Shown piece after piece: positions 57,233-64,000 of a stretch of 64,000 bases of DNA (positions within the stretch are counted from its first letter, which is position 1; the number at the start of each line of letters is the position of its first letter). The stretch comes from Methylobacterium phyllostachyos (lineage in GTDB: Bacteria; Pseudomonadota; Alphaproteobacteria; Rhizobiales; Beijerinckiaceae), in assembly GCF_900103445.1 (NCBI RefSeq), contig NZ_FNHS01000001.1:248001-312000 (forward strand), in the 5' to 3' direction. The notes under the pieces are model-generated. The model searched no databases, was not told where the DNA came from, and saw nothing but the letters and a program-made list of their open reading frames with translations. The translations under genes were made by a program, and so were the position numbers.

Positions 57233-57952
57233 ATGACTCAGAAGCGCTACCGCATCGAAGACAGCCTCGGGCTTCCCGGAACAGCGGCACCGCCACAAGC
57301 CGCGCCGCCGTCGAACGAGCGCTTGGACGAAATCTTCTCCGCCATTCAGGATCTGCGCCGCATCACGCAGATGAGCGCCAGCGAGACCATCGAGGCGTGC
57401 CGCCGCGATCTGCACGAGGCGCTGGCGATGCGCTCCGAGCTCGACGTGATGAAGGAGGCCATCACGCGCACCAAGTCGGAGCTGGCGACCCTCCACCGGA
57501 CGGAATACACCGGCAAGGGTATGCGCCGGGCGGCCGACGAGCTCGACGCCGTGGTCGATTCGACCGAGCGGGCGACGACGCAGCTGCTGGGCGCGGTCGA
57601 GGAGATCGAGACCCATGCCGGCATGCTCAACGCGGCGACGCTGCCGCCGGGCATGAAGCAGCATGTCGACGTGATCCTTGAGCGGGTGATCACGGCCTAC
57701 GAGGCCTGCAACTTCCAGGATCTGACCGGCCAGCGGATCAACAAGATCGTCGGCGTGATGAAGTTCATCGAGGAGCACCTCGACCGACTCATCGACACGT
57801 GGTCGGAGCTGGACAGCTTCAAGGAGCTGATCGCCGTCATGCCGTCGGTGCCGAGCTCGCTGGACGACGAGAGCAGCCTGCTCAACGGACCGAAGCTCGA
57901 CCACGATATCGGTCACGTCGACCAGAGCGACATCGATTCGCTGTTCGACTGA
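57233..57952 (+). CDS. cheZ: CheZ-like chemotaxis phosphatase
   Basis: 239 residues from ATG 57233. The long helical hairpin has the active-site stretch ACNFQDLTGQRINKIV (158-173), with Asp163 and Gln167 four apart as in E. coli Asp143/Gln147. The last residues, QSDIDSLFD, match the C-terminal peptide by which CheZ grips CheY-P. It should dephosphorylate CheY-P to reset flagellar switching. No che genes are next to it, though flbT lies 6 kb away. The N-terminus is longer and more charged than in enterics. Confidence 0.85.
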   Translation: MTQKRYRIEDSLGLPGTAAPPQAAPPSNERLDEIFSAIQDLRRITQMSASETIEACRRDLHEALAMRSELDVMKEAITRTKSELATLHRTEYTGKGMRRAADELDAVVDSTERATTQLLGAVEEIETHAGMLNAATLPPGMKQHVDVILERVITAYEACNFQDLTGQRINKIVGVMKFIEEHLDRLIDTWSELDSFKELIAVMPSVPSSLDDESSLLNGPKLDHDIGHVDQSDIDSLFD

Positions 57953-58032
57953 TCCGGCGCCTGCCGGGCGGCCCGCCAAATTTCTTCGCCGCCCCTGTCC
58001 CCCTCGGGGGCGGGAAGGCTTAAATCTGTGGG

Positions 58033-60099
58033 ATGAGCCGCAGAGCCCTCTCAGACCTGCCCCCCGATACGTTCGATGACGGCCGCGAGGCCGAGCGGGA
58101 GGAACCCACCGACGAGGCCGACGCTTCGCTGCCGGAGGACCCGGCGGCCGAGATCGACTTCGACTTCGAGCCGGGTGCCGTCGAAGCCGGCACCGAGGTG
58201 ATTCGCCGCTTCTGGTCGACGCTGCCGGCCTCGCCCGGCGTCTACCGGATGTTCGACCATCGCGGGGACGTCCTCTACGTCGGCAAGGCCAAGAACCTGA
58301 AGGCCCGCGTTGGCTCCTATGCCCGCGGCCAGGCACATTCGAACCGCATCGCCCGGATGATCTCGCAGACGGCGGCGATGGAGTTCGTCACCACGGCGAC
58401 CGAAACCGAAGCGCTGCTGCTCGAAGCCAACCTGATCAAGCAACTGAAGCCCCGCTTCAACGTGCTGATGCGGGACGACAAGTCGTTCCCCTACATCCTG
58501 GTCACTGCGGACGGTCCCGCCCCGCAGATCGTCAAGCACCGCGGCGCCCGGCGCCGGAAGGGCAATTATTACGGCCCCTTCGCCAGCGTCTGGGCGGTCA
58601 ACCGCACGGTGAACGCCCTGCAGCGCGCCTTCCTCCTGCGCACCTGCACCGACAGCTACTACGAGAACCGCACGCGGCCGTGCCTGCTCTACCAGATCAA
58701 GCGCTGCTCCGGCCCCTGCACGGGTGAGATCGCCGAAGAGGACTATGCCGCCATGGCGGATTCCGCCCGGGCGTTCCTCGCCGGCAAGTCGAACGCCGTG
58801 AAGGACCGGATGCGGGCCGAGATGCAGCAGGCCTCCGAGGCCCTGGAATTCGAGCGGGCCGCCCGCTACCGGGACCGGATCGCCGCGCTCTCGGCGATCC
58901 AGGGGGTGCAGGGCGTCAACACCCAGGGCGTCGAGGAGGCGGATGTGTTCGCCCTCGACGAGCAGGCCGGGCAGTTCTGCATCGAGGTGTTCTTCTTCCG
59001 GAACTTCCAGAACTGGGGCAACCGCGCCTATTTCCCGAAGGCCGACCGGACCATGACCCCCGACGAGGTGCTGGGCTCGTTCATCGGCCAGTTCTACGAC
59101 GACAAGCCGGCACCGCGCACGGTGCTGACCAGCCACGCGATCGAGGATGCCGAACTCGTGGCCGCGGCCCTGTCGAGCCGGGTCGATTACCGCGTCGAGA
59201 TCCACCGGCCGCTGCGGGGGGAGCGCAAGAACCTCGTCGACTACGCCCAGCGCAACGCCAAGGAAGCGCTGGCCCGGCGGCTCGCCGACACGGCGTCCCA
59301 GGGCAAGCTGCTCACGGCCCTGGGCCAGGCCTTCGGCATGGAGAAGGCGCCGCGCCGGATCGAGGTCTACGACAACTCGCACATTATGGGCACGAACGCG
59401 GTCGGCGGCATGATCGTCGCCGGTCCTACGGGCTTCATGAAGACGCATTACCGCACGTTCAACATCAAGTCCGAGGAGCTCACCCCGGGGGATGATTACG
59501 GCATGATGCGCGAGGTGCTGCAGCGCCGGTTCAAGCGGCTCGCCAAGGAGGCGCCGCGCCCGTCGCAAGACGCCGAGACCGCGGCGGCCGGCGAAGACGG
59601 CGTGCCGGACGCTGCCGCCCCGGCTGAGGACGGCGAGTCGTTCCCGGCTTGGCCCGATCTCGTGCTGATCGACGGCGGCAAGGGCCAGCTCGACGCCGCC
59701 CGCGCGGCCCTCGACGCGGTCGGCGTCTCGAACGTCCCGCTTGTCGGCATCGCCAAGGGCCGTGACCGGGATGCCGGTCGGGAGACGTTTTTCGTCCCCG
59801 GCCGGCCGCCTTTCAAGCTTCCGCCCCGCGACCCGACGCTCTACTTCGTGCAGAGGCTCCGCGATGAGGCCCACCGCTTCGCGATCGGGACCCACAGGGC
59901 CAAACGCAAACGTGAGATGGTGAAAAATCCCTTGGATGAGATCGCCGGCATCGGTCCGAGCCGCAAGCGCGCGCTGCTGCACCACTTCGGAACCGTCAAG
60001 GCGATCGAGCGCGCCGCCTTCGAGGATCTGGCCAAAACGCCGGGGGTGAACGCCGCGACCGCGCGGGCCGTCTATGATTTCTTCCATGCCGGCGCCTGA
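58033..60099 (+). CDS. uvrC: Excinuclease ABC subunit C
   Basis: 688 residues. After an acidic 55-residue N-terminal extension come the GIY-YIG nuclease ([20 protein letters not shown]), a Cys cluster ([24 protein letters not shown]), the UVR coiled coil, the RNase H-like C nuclease ([30 protein letters not shown]) and a helix-hairpin-helix tail. It makes the dual incision in nucleotide excision repair. A ~30-residue Ala/Glu/Asp insert lies around 515-545. pgsA begins inside its last codons. Confidence 0.96.
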   Translation: MSRRALSDLPPDTFDDGREAEREEPTDEADASLPEDPAAEIDFDFEPGAVEAGTEVIRRFWSTLPASPGVYRMFDHRGDVLYVGKAKNLKARVGSYARGQAHSNRIARMISQTAAMEFVTTATETEALLLEANLIKQLKPRFNVLMRDDKSFPYILVTADGPAPQIVKHRGARRRKGNYYGPFASVWAVNRTVNALQRAFLLRTCTDSYYENRTRPCLLYQIKRCSGPCTGEIAEEDYAAMADSARAFLAGKSNAVKDRMRAEMQQASEALEFERAARYRDRIAALSAIQGVQGVNTQGVEEADVFALDEQAGQFCIEVFFFRNFQNWGNRAYFPKADRTMTPDEVLGSFIGQFYDDKPAPRTVLTSHAIEDAELVAAALSSRVDYRVEIHRPLRGERKNLVDYAQRNAKEALARRLADTASQGKLLTALGQAFGMEKAPRRIEVYDNSHIMGTNAVGGMIVAGPTGFMKTHYRTFNIKSEELTPGDDYGMMREVLQRRFKRLAKEAPRPSQDAETAAAGEDGVPDAAAPAEDGESFPAWPDLVLIDGGKGQLDAARAALDAVGVSNVPLVGIAKGRDRDAGRETFFVPGRPPFKLPPRDPTLYFVQRLRDEAHRFAIGTHRAKRKREMVKNPLDEIAGIGPSRKRALLHHFGTVKAIERAAFEDLAKTPGVNAATARAVYDFFHAGA

Positions 60100-60790
60100 G
60101 TCTCCGGTGGCCGCGCGCGACACCGAGGGCGCCGCCGCGGCCGGCACCGGGACGTTGACGCCCGCGCCGCGCTCTGATTTCACCGCGGCGATGAACGCCG
60201 TCCTTCCCCGACGACGGTCGCCGGCCTGGACGCTCGCGAACTGCCTGACTTACGGGCGCCTCGTCGCGGTGCCGGTGATGGTCGCGCTGCTGTTCTGGCC
60301 CGAATCGCACACCGCCCGGTGGACGGCGTTGGGCGTCTTCGTGGCTGCCGCGATCACCGACTACCTGGACGGGTATGTCGCGCGGACCTACCACCAGAGT
60401 TCCGCGCTCGGCCGGATGCTCGATCCGATCGCCGACAAGCTCTTGGTCTCGGCCTGCCTGCTGATGCTGGCGGCCGATCACACGATCGTCGGCTCCAGCG
60501 TCTGGGCGGCGATCGTGATCCTGTGCCGGGAGGTCCTGGTCTCCGGGCTTCGGGAATATCTGGCCGAGTTGAAGGTCGGCGTGCCGGTGAGCAAGATCGC
60601 CAAGTGGAAGACGACCGTGCAGCTCGTGGCCCTGGGCTTCCTCGTGGCCGGCCCGGCCGGCGAGACGGTGCTGCCGGGCACGGAGCGGATCGGCATCACC
60701 CTGCTGTGGCTCGCCGCCGCCCTCACGATCTGGACCGGCTGGGACTACATGCGGGCCGGGATCAAGCACGTGATCGACGACCCGCGCTGA
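60086..60790 (+). CDS. pgsA: CDP-diacylglycerol--glycerol-3-phosphate phosphatidyltransferase
   Basis: 234 residues from ATG 60086; an ATG at 60074 would add four. A Pro/Ala-rich cytosolic lead is followed by about five membrane helices. The CDP-alcohol phosphotransferase motif is [18 protein letters not shown] through LDPIADK, all key Asp present. It makes phosphatidylglycerol-phosphate, using the CDP-diacylglycerol from cdsA, and so feeds lgt. Overlaps uvrC. Confidence 0.94.
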   Translation: MPAPESPVAARDTEGAAAAGTGTLTPAPRSDFTAAMNAVLPRRRSPAWTLANCLTYGRLVAVPVMVALLFWPESHTARWTALGVFVAAAITDYLDGYVARTYHQSSALGRMLDPIADKLLVSACLLMLAADHTIVGSSVWAAIVILCREVLVSGLREYLAELKVGVPVSKIAKWKTTVQLVALGFLVAGPAGETVLPGTERIGITLLWLAAALTIWTGWDYMRAGIKHVIDDPR

Positions 60791-60838
60791 CGGTCCGGTC
60801 GGTGGCCCCTCAGGGGCTCAGCTCGCTACGGTGTTCCA

Positions 60839-61090
60839 ATGAAACTGGTCTACTTCGCCTGGGTCCGCGAGCGGATCGGCCGCCCCGAGGAGGAGCTGAC
60901 GCCCCCGGCGGCGGTCGTCACCGTGGCCGACCTCGTCACGTGGCTCCGGGAACGCGGCGCGGAATACACCTACGCCTTCGAGGATCCGGGCGTGGTGCGG
61001 GCCGCGATCGACCGCGTTCACGTGAAGCCGGGAGCACCCATCGCGGGGGCGCGCGAGATCGCCTTCTTCCCGCCGATGACGGGCGGCTGA
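60839..61090 (+). CDS. moaD: Molybdopterin synthase small subunit MoaD
   Basis: 83 residues of ubiquitin-like fold ending FFPPMTGG, with the Gly-Gly needed for thiocarboxylation. VYFAWVRERIGRPEEEL is the usual start. It donates sulfur to molybdopterin. moaE, its partner, usually lies next in uvrC-pgsA-moaD-moaE order but is not in the window. Confidence 0.92.
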   Translation: MKLVYFAWVRERIGRPEEELTPPAAVVTVADLVTWLRERGAEYTYAFEDPGVVRAAIDRVHVKPGAPIAGAREIAFFPPMTGG

Positions 61091-61196
61091 GGTGCCTGAT
61101 CGGTCCCGCCGCACGTAGTTCTCCGGGCTTGAACCGGAGCAAAACCCGGCCTCAGACAGGGCGTCGCTCCGGCTTTCCCCTCTTGCCGAACGGCGC

Positions 61197-61232
61197 GCGG
61201 ACCGAGCCAAGTTGTTTACGGGTTCGGTCCGC
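61197..61232. promoter_or_regulatory. 12-bp inverted repeat after moaD
   Basis: GCGGACCGAGCC (61197-61208) and GGTTCGGTCCGC (61221-61232) pair with one G-U through a 12-base loop. It lies about 107 bases after moaD and 22 bases before the EcfG-like -35 box. It may end the moaD transcript or bind a regulator of the next gene. Confidence 0.5.
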
Positions 61233-61253
61233 ATCACGGGCCTTTCGAATAAC

Positions 61254-61279
61254 GGAACGCTCAAGGTGAGATCGCCGTT
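61254..61279 (+). promoter_or_regulatory. EcfG-type general stress promoter
   Basis: GGAAC (61254-61258), 17 bases, CGTT (61276-61279): an exact match to the alphaproteobacterial sigma-EcfG consensus, about 35 bases before the next gene's ATG. Confidence 0.65.
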
Positions 61280-61313
61280 ACTCGGTGCCGAATTCCGGTA
61301 CTGGAGCCCTGAA

Positions 61314-61544
61314 ATGCGCACCGTCCTGTTGACCACCGCCGCTGTGTTGAGTTTCTGCGCTGCCGCGCAGGCCCAGACCACCGTCATCGAGCGCGATCGG
61401 CCCGCCGTCGTGGTCGATCGCCCGGCCACCGAATCGAAGTCCGTCACCGTCCATGACCATGGCGACGGCTGCGTCACCAAGACGGTGCGCAAGGAAGACG
61501 ACATGGGCGATTCCAAGACGGTGAAGAAAGAGTCCTGCGACTGA
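61314..61544 (+). CDS. Small secreted stress protein candidate
   Basis: 76 residues from ATG 61314. A signal peptide (MRTVLLTTAAVLSFCAAAQA) precedes a mature part rich in Val, Asp, Lys and Thr, with two Cys (DGCVTK and the C-terminal ESCD). Not recognised. The upstream EcfG-type promoter suggests induction by PhyR-controlled general stress. A 10-bp hairpin follows the stop. Confidence 0.65.
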   Translation: MRTVLLTTAAVLSFCAAAQAQTTVIERDRPAVVVDRPATESKSVTVHDHGDGCVTKTVRKEDDMGDSKTVKKESCD

Positions 61545-61553
61545 GGCGCGGCC

Positions 61554-61583
61554 GGGCGCCGGGGCGGATTTCGCCCGGCGCCC
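61554..61583 (+). terminator. 10-bp hairpin after the small secreted protein
   Basis: GGGCGCCGGG (61554-61563) and CCCGGCGCCC (61574-61583) pair perfectly around a 10-base loop, 9 bases past the stop. No T-run. Confidence 0.55.
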
Positions 61584-61724
61584 CTGAGCGTGGATGTTTC
61601 GAGGATCGTCCCGGCAGAGCGGCGATCCTCGGCGGAACCTTCGCGCGGATTTGAGAGCAAGAAGCGCGTTGCGGCTCTGATCGGCCAAGCCTCACGTGAT
61701 CTCCGAACCGATCGGAGATTCGCC

Positions 61725-62657
61725 ATGACGGCCACCGACACGCCAAGGATGACGGCGCCCGAATGGGCGATGCTCGTCGGCCTCTCCATTCTCTGGGGTG
61801 GCTCGTTCTTCTTCACCCGCGTGGCGCTCGCGGCCCTGCCGCCCTTCACGCTGGTGGCCCTGCGCGTCGGGCTCGCCGCCCTCGTGCTCAACCTCTTTCT
61901 CGCGCTGCGCGGAACCCGCCTCCCACGCGAGCCTGCGGTCTGGCTGGCCTTCCTGGGCATGGGCCTCCTGAACAACGCCGTGCCGTTCAACCTGATCGTC
62001 TGGGGCCAGACGCAGATCGCCTCCGGGCTCGCCGCGATCCTCAACGCCACGACACCGCTCGTCACCGTCGCGCTGGCCCATTTGGCGACCGAGGACGAGC
62101 GGATGACCGGCCATCGGCTCGCGGGCGTCGTGATCGGCCTGATCGGCGTGGCCGTGATGGTGGGGCCGGACGCGCTCGCCGGCCTCGGCAGCACGTTCCT
62201 GGCGCAATTGGCCGTACTCGGCGCAGCGCTGTCGTATGCGTGCGCCAGCATCTTCGGCCGGCGCTTCAGGCGGATGGCGGTCCCACCCCTGACCGTGGCG
62301 ACCGGGCAGGTCACCGCATCCACGCTGCTGATCCTGCCCATCGCGCTGGAGGTCGATGCACCCTGGACCCTGCCGATGCCCGGCCTGACCGTCTGGGGCG
62401 CGGTGCTCGGCGCCGCGCTGCTATCCACGGCCCTCGCCTACATCGTGTTCTTTCGGATCCTGGCCACCGCCGGCGCGACCAATATCTCCCTCGTCACCTT
62501 CCTGATCCCGGTCTCGGCGATCCTGCTCGGCGCCGTCGTCCTGGGCGAGCGCCTCGATTCCCGGCACTTCATCGGCATGGCCCTGATCGCCGGCGGGCTG
62601 ACGGCGATCGACGGACGTATTCTTGCGGCCCGCGGGCGGCAGGCCGGAAGAGCGTAA
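61725..62657 (+). CDS. EamA/DMT-family transporter
   Basis: 310 residues from ATG 61725, with CGGAG seven bases upstream. Ten hydrophobic helices form two EamA repeats; ILWGGSFFFTRVAL opens the first and LGAALSYACASIFGRRF the second. Members export amino acids, purines or other metabolites; substrate unknown. Convergent with the dehydrogenase. Confidence 0.87.
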   Translation: MTATDTPRMTAPEWAMLVGLSILWGGSFFFTRVALAALPPFTLVALRVGLAALVLNLFLALRGTRLPREPAVWLAFLGMGLLNNAVPFNLIVWGQTQIASGLAAILNATTPLVTVALAHLATEDERMTGHRLAGVVIGLIGVAVMVGPDALAGLGSTFLAQLAVLGAALSYACASIFGRRFRRMAVPPLTVATGQVTASTLLILPIALEVDAPWTLPMPGLTVWGAVLGAALLSTALAYIVFFRILATAGATNISLVTFLIPVSAILLGAVVLGERLDSRHFIGMALIAGGLTAIDGRILAARGRQAGRA

Positions 62658-62694
62658 TCCGCGCCGAACCTCGACAGGTCGATGCGAGGCGCGC

Positions 62695-63471
62695 TCAGCG
62701 CCAGCCAGCATCCACGAAATAACCGTGCCCCGTGCACATCCGGGCGTCGTCCGACGCCAGGAACAGGACCAGGGCGGCGACGTCGGTGGGCTGGATCCGC
62801 CCGTCGAGACATTGCCCCGCGACGATCGCGGCCTCGCCCTCGGGCGTGTACCACTTCGCCTGGCGCGGGGTCTGGACGTTGCCGGGCACGATCGTCACGA
62901 CGCGGATGCCGTCGCGGCCGAGATCGCGGGCCAGGGCCCGGGTCATTCCCTCGATCGCGGCCTTGGCGGTCTGGTAGACCGGCATGTCTTTCGAGCCCAG
63001 ATGCCAGCTGATCGATCCGAAGTTGAGGATCACGCCGCCGCCGGCCCGCCGCATCGCCGGCACCGCCGCCTGCGCGGCGAAGAACAGGTGCCGCAGATTC
63101 ACCGCCATGCGGTCATCCCAGTAGGCGGGCGTCACATCCTCGAGCTTGTGGCGATCATCGTTGCCGGCATTGTTGACCAGCACGTCGAGGCCGCCGAGAT
63201 CGGCCTCCGCCTCGGCCACGAGGCGCCGCACCCCCTCGACATCGGTCAAGTCGCAACGCCGGTAGAGTGGCGCATGCGCCGCCCCCGGGGCAAGTCGCCC
63301 CACGAGGACCTCCGCTGCCGCATCCGCGATGTCGCAGAACACCACGCGGGCCCCCTGCGCCACGAACGCCTCGACCAGCCCCTCGCCGATGCCCGATGCG
63401 CCGCCGGTCACCAGCACGCGCTTGTCCCGAAGGCTTGGATAGCGCGCGCGGTTCTCAGACGATGCCGGCAT
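62695..63471 (-). CDS. SDR dehydrogenase, D-xylose dehydrogenase (XylB)-like
   Basis: 258 residues. TGGASGIGEG binds NAD(P), NNAGNDDRHKLEDVT follows, and the catalytic Ser-Tyr-Lys is in FGSISWHLG and YQTAK. RQAKWYTPEGEAAIVAGQCL and LFLASDDARMCTGHGYF closely follow my recollection of Caulobacter XylB, which oxidises D-xylose to xylonolactone. Sugar specificity is an inference. An SMP-30 lactonase in this window could open such a lactone, though it is 13 kb away. Confidence 0.85.
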   Translation of the reverse strand: MPASSENRARYPSLRDKRVLVTGGASGIGEGLVEAFVAQGARVVFCDIADAAAEVLVGRLAPGAAHAPLYRRCDLTDVEGVRRLVAEAEADLGGLDVLVNNAGNDDRHKLEDVTPAYWDDRMAVNLRHLFFAAQAAVPAMRRAGGGVILNFGSISWHLGSKDMPVYQTAKAAIEGMTRALARDLGRDGIRVVTIVPGNVQTPRQAKWYTPEGEAAIVAGQCLDGRIQPTDVAALVLFLASDDARMCTGHGYFVDAGWR

Positions 63472-63728
63472 TCTGCAACCCCTCCAAGGCGGCCCCTCTC
63501 CGGGCCGCGACTTGTCTGAGTTTTATCAACCCTGGTGCAGCCTGCAATGCGCCTCAGCAAGGTGGGGGTTCGCAAAACGTTAACGACTTGCAAATGACAA
63601 GGAGAGGCGTTCGAGCCAATCCGGATCGCGTGGCGGTCGGGAGGGGCTTCGGGCCATAGCTTCAACACGCGCGCCGCCGCCGGATTCCGGGCGGACTCGG
63701 CGGGCGGCGCTCCAGAAAGGACTGCGCA
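63472..63728. promoter_or_regulatory. Divergent gap XylB-like / flbT
   Basis: 257 bases. The stretch near 63565-63600 is AT-richer (CGCAAAACGTTAACGACTTG) and may hold a promoter. No sigma-28 or sigma-54 box stands out. Confidence 0.3.
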
Positions 63729-64000
63729 ATGCCCCTGCGCCTGGAACTCAAGCCGTACGAGCGTCTGATCATCAACGGCGCCCTACTGCGCAACGGCGAC
63801 CGCCGCTCGACCTTCCTGATCGAGACGCAGTGCAAGTTCCTGCGCGAGAGCGAGATCATCACGGAAAGCGAGGCCGATACGGCCTGCAAGCAGCTCCATC
63901 TGACGCTGACGGTGATCTACCTCGCCGACGACCCGGCGCAGGGGATCGACCTGTTCTTCCGTCAGGCCACGGACCTGATACGCGAGGCACCGGCCTGCGC
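63729..64000 (+). CDS. flbT: Flagellar biosynthesis repressor FlbT (3' end missing)
   Basis: The first 90 residues are visible: MPLRLELKPYERLIINGALL, then RSTFLIETQCKFLRESEII, as in FlbT. FlbT controls flagellin mRNA stability or translation in Caulobacter and relatives and usually sits beside flaF and flagellin genes. AAAGGA lies seven bases before the ATG. The frame runs off the window, so a flagellar cluster probably continues beyond 64 kb. Confidence 0.9.
   Translation, partial: MPLRLELKPYERLIINGALLRNGDRRSTFLIETQCKFLRESEIITESEADTACKQLHLTLTVIYLADDPAQGIDLFFRQATDLIREAPAC

Overview
The window is 64 kb of high-GC chromosomal DNA from an alphaproteobacterium. Gene content and order point to Hyphomicrobiales and, by protein character, probably Methylobacteriaceae (Methylobacterium-like). 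Supporting signs are LpxI in the lpx cluster, an rpsB-tsf / pyrH-frr-cdsA-dxr / rseP-bamA-lpxD-fabZ-lpxA-lpxI-lpxB arrangement, pdxJ-acpS-lepB-rnc-era, rpsF-rpsR-(DUF2232)-rplI-dnaB, an HWE histidine kinase, FlbT, and an EcfG-type promoter. The genus is an inference from pattern recognition, not from a search. No rRNA, tRNA, CRISPR array, prophage or intact transposon was recognised.

Layout. 1-8.4 kb: 3' part of a UbiB-family kinase, an HWE sensor kinase, an orphan Hpt protein, a membrane histidine kinase overlapping an NtrC-type response regulator whose GAFTGA loop reads GAFGGA, an MFS transporter and a 70-residue protein. 8.5-12.5 kb: secreted L-asparaginase, a palindromic repeat element, and the Entner-Doudoroff pair edd-eda. 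12.5-16.6 kb: SbmA/BacA-like ABC exporter, a small secreted protein, a 2OG-Fe(II) oxygenase and a membrane-anchored Cys protein. 16.6-25.4 kb (minus strand): envelope biogenesis operon rseP, bamA, lpxD, fabZ, lpxA, lpxI, lpxB. 25.5-29.2 kb: an EmrB/EmrA efflux pair and a divergent TetR repressor with two 21-bp palindromic operators. 29.2-37 kb: dxr, cdsA, frr, pyrH, tsf, rpsB (minus), interrupted by a plus-strand diacylglycerol kinase-phosphoesterase pair. 37-43.2 kb: rsuA, rsmC, era, rnc, lepB, acpS, pdxJ. 43.5-48 kb: rpsF, rpsR, DUF2232, rplI, dnaB. 48-51 kb: a frameshifted DUF29 gene, then a cupin / SMP-30 lactonase / glyoxalase-fold operon. 51-54 kb: lgt, a MidA-type methyltransferase and pgeF. 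54-58 kb: an outer-membrane beta-barrel protein, a DUF2076 protein, an L,D-transpeptidase and cheZ. 58-64 kb: uvrC, pgsA, moaD, a stress-promoter small secreted protein, an EamA transporter, a XylB-like sugar dehydrogenase and the start of flbT.

How it fits together. Most of the window is core machinery for translation, lipid A, phospholipid, isoprenoid and peptidoglycan production. Many operon neighbours overlap by 4 bp (ATGA/GTGA/TTGA), which implies translational coupling. Accessory pieces are inserted between otherwise conserved blocks: the efflux cassette, the kinase-phosphoesterase pair and the cupin/SMP-30 operon. edd-eda, the SMP-30 lactonase and the XylB-like dehydrogenase together suggest oxidative sugar catabolism. 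I did not find a clearly novel defence or mobile system. The most interesting points are the GAFGGA regulator, the twin-operator efflux switch, the EcfG promoter, absence of uppS and moaE from their expected positions, the long RpsB tail, and several strong unexplained hairpins.
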